Source: CAXXOZ01 sp963676435 (GTDB taxonomy: Bacteria > Bacillota > Clostridia > Lachnospirales > Lachnospiraceae). From it: a stretch of 64,000 nucleotides of DNA. The stretch is taken from positions 62,001 through 126,000 of the forward strand of contig CAXXOZ010000022.1 in the NCBI GenBank assembly GCA_963676435.2, in the 5' to 3' direction. Made by a program: the position numbers and the translations under genes. The notes beneath the pieces were generated by a model. That model did not search any database, was not told the origin of the DNA, and saw nothing but the letters and a program-made list of their open reading frames with translations. The first letter of the stretch is position 1; each line of letters starts with the position of its first letter. Of the stretch, positions 18,600-26,606 are shown one piece after another.

Positions 18600-20333
18600 T
18601 TAATATTTAAACTTTTGGATTAATCCCATAAGTTCCGATGCAATAAGTGCAAGACTATCACTTGAACTAGCTATTTCTTCAATTGCTGCTGTCTGCTCTT
18701 CTATTGATGCTGATGCCTCTTGTGTTCCTGCTGCGTTTTCTTCAGAAATTGCGGATAAATTTTCCATTAAACTTAAAACATTTTCTTTATTAGCTTCCAT
18801 TTTCTTAGAAGACTCATTAAGTTTTTCTATAATTTCTTTTACAATATCAATTGAGACTGCTATTTGTCCAAACTTGTCTTCTGTGCGTTTGACACTAGAG
18901 TTTTGTCCTTCAACTATCTCTATAACATTTTTAACCTTTTTCACAGCAAATTCTGAATTCACTTTCAATTCATCAATTACAATTTTAATTTCGCTTGTAA
19001 AGCTATTAGTTTGTTCTGCAAGCTTTCTGATCTCTTCCGCAACTACCGAGAAACCTCTTCCCGCTTCTCCAGCTCTTGCTGCTTCTATTGCCGCATTTAA
19101 TGCTAAAAGATTAGTTTGCTCGGCTATATTTTCAATCATATCACTGGCCGTTTCAATTTTAACCGCACTTTCATTATTTGTAACAATAATATCTCTAATA
19201 TTATTTGCTGCTTCACTATTTTCATTAGTTTTTTGTATTAATTCATTTAATATATTAAAGCCTTCATCTTTTTTATTTTCAATTTCATCTGCTGCTTTAT
19301 TTAACTCCAATAAACCTTTTGAGTCTTTTTCAATAAGATCTCCTAATTCCTGAACATTATGAGCTGATAAATTTGTATCTTCTGCCTGTTCATTAGCACT
19401 TTGGGCAATTGATTCAATAGTGTCAGAGACTTCTTCAGATGCTGTCGCTACTTGTTGTGATGTGGCAGTTAATTCCTGAGATGAGGAAGCAACTTGACCT
19501 GTTGCCTCTGAAGTTTTTTGAACAAAGTCTCGGACATTTTCTTCCATTACTTCCAATTCTCTACTCATTAAACCAATTTCATCTTTCCTTTTTACAAGCT
19601 TTTTAAGGTTTCCTGCTTCATCGATACTAAAGTCAAGAGCTGAATATTTTTTAATGATTCTTGTAATTCCTCTAATAGGTTTTGTTATACTTCTTATTAA
19701 CAAGGCAAAAATAACTGCCATTGCAACGAGTAATAATCCAGATGTAATAAAAAATAATTTAGTTCCGCCATCGCTATATGTATCATAATCATTACCAGCC
19801 GCTATAGACTCCTGATTAAAGGATTCTATTAATTGAGTCATCGTATTATAGTACTCTTCTTTTAAATCTTCTAATTTTTGGTTGATTTCTATAATATCTT
19901 CCTGACTTAAAGAATTCTCTTCTAGTCCTGAAAAAAGTTCACTATATGTTACCACAAGGAATTCATCCTTTATTTCGATTGCTGTTTTTATCAATTCCTG
20001 TTCAGTTGTTGAGTCTGCTTTTTCAACAACCATTTGATAGTCACCAGAAATAGAATTAACTTTTTCTTCAAACTCCTCTACCCCTTCATTACTATATCCA
20101 TTTATTATTACTTTAGAAGTTCCAGTAGATAAATAATCTAAACTACTTCTTAAGTTAGATGCCATTTGAGCATCAACAGATTTATTTGTACTCTCTTTTT
20201 GTAACAATCCAAGTGCATATGACTGATAGTACGAAAATACACTTGACCCCCCTAAAACAATAACTGCTAAAAATAAAATTAACAATAATTTTGTTTTTAT
20301 TGTTAATCTGAAAAAGGATTTGATTTTTTTCAT
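18600..20333 (-). CDS. methyl-accepting chemotaxis protein, transmembrane
   Basis: A 577-residue receptor. One membrane helix lies near residues 13-33 and a second near 195-213, with an external four-helix-bundle sensor between. A HAMP domain (IRSITKPIRGITRIIKKYSA) and a methyl-accepting signalling domain follow. The conserved tip reads IAEQTNLLALNAAIEAARAG near residue 410. The start at 20333 has CGGAGGAC. It probably feeds CheA for motility control; no ligand can be named. No che or flagellar operon is in this window. Confidence 0.92.
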   Translation of the reverse strand: MKKIKSFFRLTIKTKLLLILFLAVIVLGGSSVFSYYQSYALGLLQKESTNKSVDAQMASNLRSSLDYLSTGTSKVIINGYSNEGVEEFEEKVNSISGDYQMVVEKADSTTEQELIKTAIEIKDEFLVVTYSELFSGLEENSLSQEDIIEINQKLEDLKEEYYNTMTQLIESFNQESIAAGNDYDTYSDGGTKLFFITSGLLLVAMAVIFALLIRSITKPIRGITRIIKKYSALDFSIDEAGNLKKLVKRKDEIGLMSRELEVMEENVRDFVQKTSEATGQVASSSQELTATSQQVATASEEVSDTIESIAQSANEQAEDTNLSAHNVQELGDLIEKDSKGLLELNKAADEIENKKDEGFNILNELIQKTNENSEAANNIRDIIVTNNESAVKIETASDMIENIAEQTNLLALNAAIEAARAGEAGRGFSVVAEEIRKLAEQTNSFTSEIKIVIDELKVNSEFAVKKVKNVIEIVEGQNSSVKRTEDKFGQIAVSIDIVKEIIEKLNESSKKMEANKENVLSLMENLSAISEENAAGTQEASASIEEQTAAIEEIASSSDSLALIASELMGLIQKFKY

Positions 20334-20384
20334 AATGTCCTCCGAAAACCGTTTTGGGTCTCTCTTATTTTTTTGATAATGAAC

Positions 20385-20413
20385 ATATTATCACTTATTT
20401 TTTTTACTTTCAA
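20385..20413 (-). promoter_or_regulatory. promoter of the transmembrane chemoreceptor gene
   Basis: On the minus strand TTGAAA (20408-20413) and TAATAT (20385-20390) are 17 bases apart, about 50 bases before the ATG. The rest of the 20334-20467 gap shows no other feature. Confidence 0.6.
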
Positions 20414-20467
20414 TAATATTTCAAATTTTTCAGATAATTTTCACATTCAGGCATTTACAAAACTTAA

Positions 20468-20498
20468 AAACCCAAACAAAATGAATTTGTTTGGGTTT
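20468..20498 (-). terminator. terminator after tRNA-Met
   Basis: AAACCCAAACAAA and TTTGTTTGGGTTT form a perfect 13-bp stem with a five-base loop, followed on the minus strand by TTTTTAAG. It ends the tRNA-Val/tRNA-Met transcript. Confidence 0.9.
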
Positions 20499-20501
20499 AA
20501 G

Positions 20502-20575
20502 TAGCGGGAACAAGATTTGAACTTGCGACCTATCGGGTATGAACCGATTGCTCTAGCCAGCTGAGCTATCCCGCC
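20502..20575 (-). tRNA. tRNA-Met (anticodon CAT), elongator type
   Basis: A 74-nt cloverleaf. The anticodon arm ATCGG-TTCATAC-CCGAT gives anticodon CAT. The acceptor GGCGGGA pairs with TCCCGCT with a G-T pair at position 1-72, as in Firmicute elongator tRNA-Met rather than initiator or Ile2. The T-arm is CAAG-TTCAAAT-CTTG. CCA is not encoded. Confidence 0.9.
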
Positions 20576-20601
20576 ATATTTAGTTTTTTTACTATGCGAT
20601 C

Positions 20602-20661
20602 TTTTCCTGTTATCGCGTGTATTCAGAAACTAAAAGTTTCCTCATCGCGGCGTTACCGCCT
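20602..20661. repeat. tRNA-spacer repeat, copy 1
   Basis: A 60-base unit almost identical to the unit at 20736-20794. It holds two small hairpins, GAAACT-AAA-AGTTTC and GCGG-CGTTA-CCGC. Its GC-rich half stands out from the AT-rich surroundings. Between the two copies lie two more perfect hairpins (20676-20689 and 20698-20713). Confidence 0.85.
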
Positions 20662-20735
20662 TTGAAATAAGCGCCGATTCGTTAGAATCGTGTGCATCAG
20701 TGCGAATGCACTGTGTCACATTTTTGCTATTCTAA

Positions 20736-20794
20736 TTTTCCCGTTATCGCATGTATTCGGAAACTAAAGTTTCCTCATCGCGGCGTTACCGCCT
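20736..20794. repeat. tRNA-spacer repeat, copy 2
   Basis: A 59-base second copy differing from copy 1 at a handful of positions, including one A fewer in the hairpin loop. A shorter echo of the unit (GTTATCGCG) recurs at about 20871-20879, just before tRNA-Val. No coding potential is seen. Confidence 0.85.
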
Positions 20795-20797
20795 ATA

Positions 20798-20855
20798 GAA
20801 ATTAAAATATGAAAACCTTATAAACTGGTTTTAAGCCTATTCATATTTTAATTTC
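20798..20855. repeat. long perfect inverted repeat in the tRNA spacer
   Basis: A 16-base arm at 20798-20813 is exactly complementary to 20840-20855. Inside it a second hairpin, AAAACC/GGTTTT, extends the structure. On the tRNA transcript it would form a long stem between tRNA-Val and tRNA-Met, so it may be a processing signal or a small mobile hairpin element. Confidence 0.75.
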
Positions 20856-20884
20856 TGCACGCTCTGGAACGTTATCGCGAAAAA

Positions 20885-20957
20885 TGGGACCTATAGGACT
20901 CGAACCTATGACCCTCTGCTTGTAAGGCAGATGCTCTCCCAGCTGAGCTAAGATCCC
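20885..20957 (-). tRNA. tRNA-Val (anticodon TAC)
   Basis: A 73-nt cloverleaf. The acceptor GGGATCT/AGGTCCC pairs with one wobble, the anticodon arm CTGC-CTTACAA-GCAG gives TAC, and the T-arm is ATAGG-TTCGAGT-CCTAT. The discriminator is A; CCA is not encoded. Confidence 0.93.
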
Positions 20958-20981
20958 TTTCTTAAAACGAACTGCTAAGAT

Positions 20982-21010
20982 AGTATAATATTACTTTAGA
21001 GAAATGTCAA
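20982..21010 (-). promoter_or_regulatory. strong promoter of the tRNA-Val/tRNA-Met unit
   Basis: On the minus strand a consensus TTGACA (21005-21010) and TATACT (20982-20987) are exactly 17 bases apart, ending about 25 bases before tRNA-Val. The near-perfect boxes fit a stable-RNA promoter. Confidence 0.85.
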
Positions 21011-21098
21011 TATATTTTAAAATTTTTTTAGGAAAAATGTTCTATGTGTTTTTTAATATTCTATGATATACTATAAAGAAATATCTGGGGAGGTATAT

Positions 21099-22022
21099 AT
21101 GTATCATTTTATTATAAATCCAAATTCTTGCTCTAGTAAAAGTCTTAAAAAATGGAAAGAAATAAAATCAAAATTAACTAGAGAAAAAGTAAACTTTGAA
21201 TCACATATAACCTCTAAATCGAGAAATGCCTGCCAAATAGCAAGAGAAATAACAGCTATTGAAACAAGTAAAAAAAACATTCTAGTTATCCTTGGAGGCG
21301 ATGGTACTTTAAATGAAGTAATAAATGGTATAACTTCATTTGAAAACCTTATATTAGGATATATACCAACAGGATCAAGTAACGATTTTGCCAGATCTTT
21401 AAGATTAAAGACAAATATAATGGATGCACTGGAATGTGTTTTACATCCTAAAAAATATGCACATTTAGATTATGGTGTTTTAAGTACAAAAGACGATTCT
21501 AAAAATTTCCTTGTAAGCAGTGGTATTGGATATGATGCAGCTGTGTGTGAAGAGGCTAACAAATCCTCTGCAAAAAATTTTTTAAACGTATTTGGACTTG
21601 GCAAACTTACTTATGGAGTCCTAGGAATAAAAAATGTTTTTTCGTACCAACCCAAAAACGCAACAATTACTATTGATAACTCATCAACTTTCAAGGTAAA
21701 TAATATGCTTTTTACCTCTATCCATAATAATAGGTATGAAGGAGGCGGTTTTTTATTTTGTCCAGATGCTGATAGTTCTGATGGAATTTTGGATTTATGT
21801 GTTACTGAAAATATTTCAAAACTAAAATTCCTTGTTTCTCTTCCGTTTGCTGTTTTTGGAAAACATACAATTTTTAAAGGGGTGGAAACATATAGATGTA
21901 ATTCTGTTGAAATTCAAACTGATAATCCATTGCCTGTACACACTGACGGCGAAACTATAGATCGACAAACAAAAATATCGGTTAAATGCGGAAACGAAAA
22001 AATTTGCATTATAATCGAATAA
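21099..22022 (+). CDS. diacylglycerol/lipid kinase, YegS/DgkB family
   Basis: A 307-residue soluble lipid kinase. The nucleotide loop is ILGGDGTLNEVINGI (near residue 66), followed by GYIPTGSSNDFARSL, both diagnostic of the DAGK catalytic fold. The C-terminal beta-sandwich ends with PVHTDGE. It may recycle diacylglycerol to phosphatidic acid. I start at 21099 because GGGGAGG precedes MYHFIINPNS; an earlier in-frame ATG at 21063 has no site. The PAP2 phosphatase gene 24 bases downstream suggests a lipid phosphate cycle. Confidence 0.87.
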   Translation: MYHFIINPNSCSSKSLKKWKEIKSKLTREKVNFESHITSKSRNACQIAREITAIETSKKNILVILGGDGTLNEVINGITSFENLILGYIPTGSSNDFARSLRLKTNIMDALECVLHPKKYAHLDYGVLSTKDDSKNFLVSSGIGYDAAVCEEANKSSAKNFLNVFGLGKLTYGVLGIKNVFSYQPKNATITIDNSSTFKVNNMLFTSIHNNRYEGGGFLFCPDADSSDGILDLCVTENISKLKFLVSLPFAVFGKHTIFKGVETYRCNSVEIQTDNPLPVHTDGETIDRQTKISVKCGNEKICIIIE

Positions 22023-22046
22023 TGTTACTTAGAAAGGTAGATTTGA

Positions 22047-22694
22047 ATGAAAAAGTTTTTTTCAAAATATAAACATGCTTGGCCACTTCTGTATATCTTT
22101 ATATATTTCCCATGGTTTTTATGGCTTGAACAAAGAGATGTTACTTACACAATGATTCATACAAGGATTGATGACCTAATTCCTTTTTTAGAAATATTTG
22201 TAATACCATATTTTTTATGGTTTTTATATGTACCTGTTGTTTTATTCCTCTTTTTTTTCAAATCAAAAAAAGAGTTTTATAGGTTAGCAAAGTTTTTATT
22301 TATTGGAATGTCTATTTGTCTTTTAATATGCACCTTATGGCCAAATGGTCAGCCACTGAGAGTTGATTTGACTGGTCATGACAACATTTTTGCTAGTTTG
22401 GTATCTGGTCTTTATAAAACTGATACATGCACTAATGTTTTTCCAAGTATTCATGCTTTCAACTCAATCGCATGTTCAATTGCTATTTTTAAAAGCGAAA
22501 TGTTAAAAAATAAAAAATGGATAAAACTCAGCTCCCTGATTTTAACCATTTTAATATGTCTTTCAACAATGTTTTTAAAACAGCATTCAATTATCGATGT
22601 ACTTGGTTCTATTGCTTTGTCAATGATAATGTATGCTTTCGTATATGTATTTAGTGATTTTCGAGAATCAAAACGTGTTAAAAATTTTAATTAA
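22047..22694 (+). CDS. PAP2-superfamily membrane phosphatase
   Basis: A 215-residue protein with about five to six membrane segments. The PAP2 motifs are FPSIHAF (near residue 132) and KQHSIIDVLGSI (near 178); the first KX6RP motif is poorly kept. It probably removes phosphate from a lipid phosphate such as phosphatidate or undecaprenyl pyrophosphate. It is cotranscribed with the lipid kinase and overlaps the convergent glycosyltransferase gene by eight bases. Confidence 0.8.
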   Translation: MKKFFSKYKHAWPLLYIFIYFPWFLWLEQRDVTYTMIHTRIDDLIPFLEIFVIPYFLWFLYVPVVLFLFFFKSKKEFYRLAKFLFIGMSICLLICTLWPNGQPLRVDLTGHDNIFASLVSGLYKTDTCTNVFPSIHAFNSIACSIAIFKSEMLKNKKWIKLSSLILTILICLSTMFLKQHSIIDVLGSIALSMIMYAFVYVFSDFRESKRVKNFN

Positions 22695-23703
22695 ACCCTA
22701 ACCACTTTTTAAAAAATTTATAACCAAGTAAGTAAAACTCTCTTCCTATTTTACCTGGAAAATTTGTTACAATTCCAAGAGTTGTTTTTCTTAATTTTTT
22801 ATATAAATCAGGATTTGTGTTCTTTAAATGGAGCCACAAATCTTTTTTTATTTCTAATGCCTCTTTTGTTCTAGTAAGTAATAAAAATGTTGAAGCTACA
22901 CACATAATAACATCTATGTAATGTCTCATGCATCTATCCATATTTTTGTTTGATATTTCTGCGTCAGTATATATTCTTATCAGCTCTTTATTAACTCTTA
23001 TTTGCTGATCCATTCTTTTGATCATAACTTTTTCATTTACAGATTGGGTTTCGCGACCGATAAAATATCTATAAAAATCAACATCTAAATAGTAAATTGT
23101 ATTTACATATGGTATTGGTGCGAGCACAAATATACTATCCACATAAAAAGTGTGTTTAGGTAAAACAACACCTGATTTTTTAATAACTTCAGTTTTATAT
23201 ATCGCAGAATGCATTAAAATATATTGTGTATAACTAAAGCAAAATTTTTGCTCCCAGCCAACCAACTTATTTTTAGGTATAGCCCTTCTTAAATGCATTA
23301 CCTTTTTATGTTTAGCTCCCTGCTTTTCATAAACATAGTTAGAAACAAGTAAATCTGGATTCTCCCCTGTTTTTATTTTTTCTTTTAAAAGGTTTAAAAT
23401 TTTCATATAAGCGTCATAGTCAACCCAATCATCACTATCAACAACCTTAAAGTATATCCCCTTAGCATTTTTAATACCAGTATTTAGACCTTCACCATGT
23501 CCTCCATTTTCCTGGTGAATTACCCTTACAATACTAGGATATTTTTTTTCATATTCATCTGCTATTTGACCAGTTAAATCTGTGGAGCCATCATTTACAA
23601 TTATAATTTCTACATCTTCACCTCCCGGCAAAAGACTATCTATGCACTTTTTCATATAACTTTGAGAATTATAACAAGGAACTGTAAAACTAATTATTTT
23701 CAT
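22687..23703 (-). CDS. glycosyltransferase family 2
   Basis: A 338-residue GT-A enzyme. The N-terminal nucleotide-sugar fold is clear: ISFTVPCYNSQSYMKKCIDS, then IIIVNDGSTD (residues 33-42) and VDSDDWVD (metal-binding DXD near residue 91). The C-terminal 150 residues are helical. It probably transfers a sugar to a cell-envelope polymer; acceptor unknown. Its ATG overlaps the stop of the CPBP protease gene by one base. Confidence 0.87.
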   Translation of the reverse strand: MKIISFTVPCYNSQSYMKKCIDSLLPGGEDVEIIIVNDGSTDLTGQIADEYEKKYPSIVRVIHQENGGHGEGLNTGIKNAKGIYFKVVDSDDWVDYDAYMKILNLLKEKIKTGENPDLLVSNYVYEKQGAKHKKVMHLRRAIPKNKLVGWEQKFCFSYTQYILMHSAIYKTEVIKKSGVVLPKHTFYVDSIFVLAPIPYVNTIYYLDVDFYRYFIGRETQSVNEKVMIKRMDQQIRVNKELIRIYTDAEISNKNMDRCMRHYIDVIMCVASTFLLLTRTKEALEIKKDLWLHLKNTNPDLYKKLRKTTLGIVTNFPGKIGREFYLLGYKFFKKWLGFN

Positions 23704-24515
23704 TATTTTCTCCTGCCTATTATTAATATCAAAACAACCAAACCTGATAATTCTATTAACATTAAAAATATATAAACAAAAATATTTCTACTTAAAAACC
23801 CACTTATGCCTGAATAGCTTAGTATTATTGCGAAAAAATTTGTTATCATATGAAGTATCATGGGTGCCATTATATTTTTGTATCTTTCGTAAATATAAAC
23901 CAACAAAATCCCTAGTAAAAATGTATAAATCCCCTGAAGCAGGTCAAAATGATATAATGCAAACATTAAGGAAGAAATCATTGCTCCTGCATAAAGACTT
24001 CCTGTATATTCTTTAATCCTATTATAAACCATACCCCTAAAAATCATTTCCTCCATAATTGGAATTACCACAACTAATGCTAAAAATTGCACTGCTATAC
24101 TTCCTGAAAAAAATACTTCTTCGATTTTTTTGTAACTATTTGAAATATCCCCAAGGGAAAATAGACTTACCATTCTGCTTAAACCAGTATTTGCTAAAAG
24201 AGCTAATGGTATAAGAATTAAATATTTTTTTGATAGTTTTTGTTTTATGTCGGTTATGAATTCATTTTTTGATAATCTATAAACTATTAGTATAGTAATA
24301 AGTGCTGAAAAAAGTCCTACCAGATTTGAATACTTTTCTATAGAAGTAGTTAAGTCATTAACCACCACCTGACCATCTATAATAACCTCACTTGGTCTGT
24401 AATTTAAGGTGGCTATCACCATAAAGAATGCCTGAACAACAATATTTACAATTATATAAATTAAAACTGGATATATAACTCTCCATATTTTAACTCTCAC
24501 ATCTTCATTATTCAT
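23703..24515 (-). CDS. CPBP-family intramembrane metalloprotease
   Basis: A 270-residue protein with about seven membrane segments. Active-site motifs are EEMIFRGMVYNRI (near residue 155), FALYHFDLLQG and HMITNFFA, as in Rce1-like bacterial CPBP proteases. Substrate unknown; in Firmicutes these often accompany peptide export or surface-protein genes. GGAG lies nine bases before the ATG. It resembles the protease gene at 47329 in layout but not closely in sequence. Confidence 0.88.
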   Translation of the reverse strand: MNNEDVRVKIWRVIYPVLIYIIVNIVVQAFFMVIATLNYRPSEVIIDGQVVVNDLTTSIEKYSNLVGLFSALITILIVYRLSKNEFITDIKQKLSKKYLILIPLALLANTGLSRMVSLFSLGDISNSYKKIEEVFFSGSIAVQFLALVVVIPIMEEMIFRGMVYNRIKEYTGSLYAGAMISSLMFALYHFDLLQGIYTFLLGILLVYIYERYKNIMAPMILHMITNFFAIILSYSGISGFLSRNIFVYIFLMLIELSGLVVLILIIGRRK

Positions 24516-24604
24516 TAATTACTCCATTATAATTTATTCTTGTACTATAATACTTTATATAATATAATCAAAAACAGGTATATCGTTAAAGAAAGGGATG
24601 TAAT

Positions 24605-24766
24605 ATGAGTCAAGAAAAAGTTAATCAATACAAACAAGAAAAAGCAAACCGTAAAAAGACAATGAAAAAACAAAAAGTTAATAAAGTCTTAATAAGAATA
24701 TTACTAACTTTAGTAGCTTTTGTTATCATAGCCTACCTTGGCTGGTCTATATATGGACTTTTTTAG
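24605..24766 (+). CDS. small basic single-pass membrane protein
   Basis: A 53-residue protein. The basic N-terminus (MSQEKVNQYKQEKANRKKTM) is followed by one membrane helix (about residues 30-50: IRILLTLVAFVIIAYLGWSI). AAAGGGATG precedes the start, and the stop lies two bases from the convergent argS stop. A charged head and one helix with no cleavage site suggest an inner-membrane small protein with the basic end inside. Function unknown. The codon pattern and ribosome site make it more likely real than chance. Confidence 0.65.
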   Translation: MSQEKVNQYKQEKANRKKTMKKQKVNKVLIRILLTLVAFVIIAYLGWSIYGLF

Positions 24767-24768
24767 TT

Positions 24769-26532
24769 TTACATTCGATCTGGTGCTTCAAAGCCCAACA
24801 AATAAATACTCTCTTCAAAAACCTTCTTGGCAAGTCTGAGAAGGTTTATGTAACTCAATTTTCTTTCTATATCTTCACATGAAAGTATCTTTGTATCATG
24901 ATAAAAACTATTAAATGCATTAGCTAAATCATAAATATAGTTACATATTTTATGAGGTGCTAATTCTTCAAAAGCTCCTTCAATAACTCCACCAAATTTT
25001 GTTAATTCAAGCATCAGTTCTTTTTCTGTTTTTCCAACACTTGGAAGTATATCTTCGTTTTTAGTTGTATTTTCTTCCTCGTACTTATTTAGAATAGATT
25101 TTATTCTTACAATTGTATATAAGATATAAGGACCAGTATTTCCTTCAAAAGAAGAAAATCTTTCTATATCAAAAACATAGTTTTTCGTCGCTTGATTTGA
25201 TAAATCTCCATATTTCAAAGCGGAAAGACCTACAATTCTTGCTGTATTTCTTGCTTCTTCTTCTGATACTTCTCTATTACTTACAATTTTATCATAAACT
25301 GCATCACTAACGATTTTTATTAAATCTTCAAGACGCATAACCCCTCCATCTCTAGTTTTAAAGGGTTTGCCATCTTTTCCATTCATAGTTCCAAAACCAA
25401 GAAACTTAAATCTAGTATCTTCATTGACTATTTTAGTTTTTCTTGCACATCTAAAAACCTGTTCAAAATATAAATCCTGTCGTTTATCCACCACATAAAT
25501 CATATAGTCAGGCGAAAACAACTTCATTCTCTCTACTATTGTTGCAAGGTCTGTTGTATTATATAGTGTAGCACCGTCTGACTTTAATATCATACAAGGT
25601 GGAATTTCTTTAGTATCTGTTTCTTCTACAACATCAACAACTAGTGCTCCATCACTAATTCTTGTATACCCTTCTTTTTTCATATAATCAACCATTTCAG
25701 GAATATAACTTTGAGCATCTGACTCTTTTTTCCAAAGTTCAAAGGAAACATCCAGGTTATCATAATTTTTCTTTAAATCTGTCATCGAAACATTCAATAT
25801 ATGATTCCAAAGAGCCATATACCCTCTGTTACCACTTTGTAACTCAAATGTAGCTTGACGAGCTGCTTCTTTAAAATCTTCATCAACCTTTGATTTTGCA
25901 TTAGCTTCAGGATATATTTCTTCAAGCTCTGATATTGTAAATGGAGGGTTTTCTGGATATTCTCCCTGATAATTGCTATCAAAATATACTAAGTCAGGTT
26001 GCTTTTCTTTTAAACCTATAATAACAAGCCCCATCTGTAGACCCCAGTCACCTAAATGAACATCTCCAAGTGTCTTGTGCCCTACATATGTACATATCCT
26101 TTTTATGCTTTCTCCAATTATTGCAGAGCGCAAGTGACCTACATGAAGAGGTTTTGCTATATTTGCTCCACCATAATCTACAATTATATTTTGTGCTTTT
26201 TCTTCTGTACTGCACCCTAACTTTTCATCTTTTGTCATTTTATTTAAATAGTTCGCAAGAAAAACTTCACTTAACTTAATATTTATAAATCCAGGTTTAA
26301 CCGCTTCTATTTGCTTAAAAGTATCGCTTTCTGATAAATTTTCGACTATTTTTTCTGCTATAACGATTGGTGCACATTTATATTCTTTTGCTGCTGCCAT
26401 AGCACCATTACACTGATACTCACACAGATCTGGTCTGTTGGATATAGAAACTTTACTATATTTTTCATCATAACCTGATGCCTTAAAAGCATTTGCAAAT
26501 TCATCTGTTAATATTTCTAAAATCTTTTTCAT
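24769..26532 (-). CDS. argS: arginyl-tRNA synthetase
   Basis: Charges tRNA-Arg. A class I synthetase of 587 residues. The N-terminal Add1 domain is followed by the HIGH-type motif PLHVGHLRSAIIGE (near residue 125), and the C-terminal anticodon domain ends with the family-typical hydrophobic Met terminus (LLGFEAPDRM). As in many ArgS proteins the KMSKS motif is degenerate (GKPFKTRDGG). The start at 26532 has TTGGAG; a longer frame to 26559 lacks a site. Confidence 0.95.
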   Translation of the reverse strand: MKKILEILTDEFANAFKASGYDEKYSKVSISNRPDLCEYQCNGAMAAAKEYKCAPIVIAEKIVENLSESDTFKQIEAVKPGFINIKLSEVFLANYLNKMTKDEKLGCSTEEKAQNIIVDYGGANIAKPLHVGHLRSAIIGESIKRICTYVGHKTLGDVHLGDWGLQMGLVIIGLKEKQPDLVYFDSNYQGEYPENPPFTISELEEIYPEANAKSKVDEDFKEAARQATFELQSGNRGYMALWNHILNVSMTDLKKNYDNLDVSFELWKKESDAQSYIPEMVDYMKKEGYTRISDGALVVDVVEETDTKEIPPCMILKSDGATLYNTTDLATIVERMKLFSPDYMIYVVDKRQDLYFEQVFRCARKTKIVNEDTRFKFLGFGTMNGKDGKPFKTRDGGVMRLEDLIKIVSDAVYDKIVSNREVSEEEARNTARIVGLSALKYGDLSNQATKNYVFDIERFSSFEGNTGPYILYTIVRIKSILNKYEEENTTKNEDILPSVGKTEKELMLELTKFGGVIEGAFEELAPHKICNYIYDLANAFNSFYHDTKILSCEDIERKLSYINLLRLAKKVFEESIYLLGFEAPDRM

Positions 26533-26606
26533 AATAAACTCCAATCTGTATTCATCCACAGAAGATTATAATACTAAATACATAAAAACTCAACTCAAAA
26601 TATATA

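Noticed and set aside
18874..19353. 159-codon frame opposite the chemoreceptor gene
   Set aside because: Mirror of the Ala/Glu-rich helical signalling domain; no ribosome site or family match.
20602..20794. CRISPR-like direct repeats
   Set aside because: Only two full copies of ~60 bases with a structured, 74-base gap; unit size and lack of further spacers do not fit a CRISPR array.
23703..24515. Bacteriocin or peptide-processing locus around the CPBP protease
   Set aside because: No small precursor peptide with a leader, no ABC exporter and no modification enzymes are nearby.
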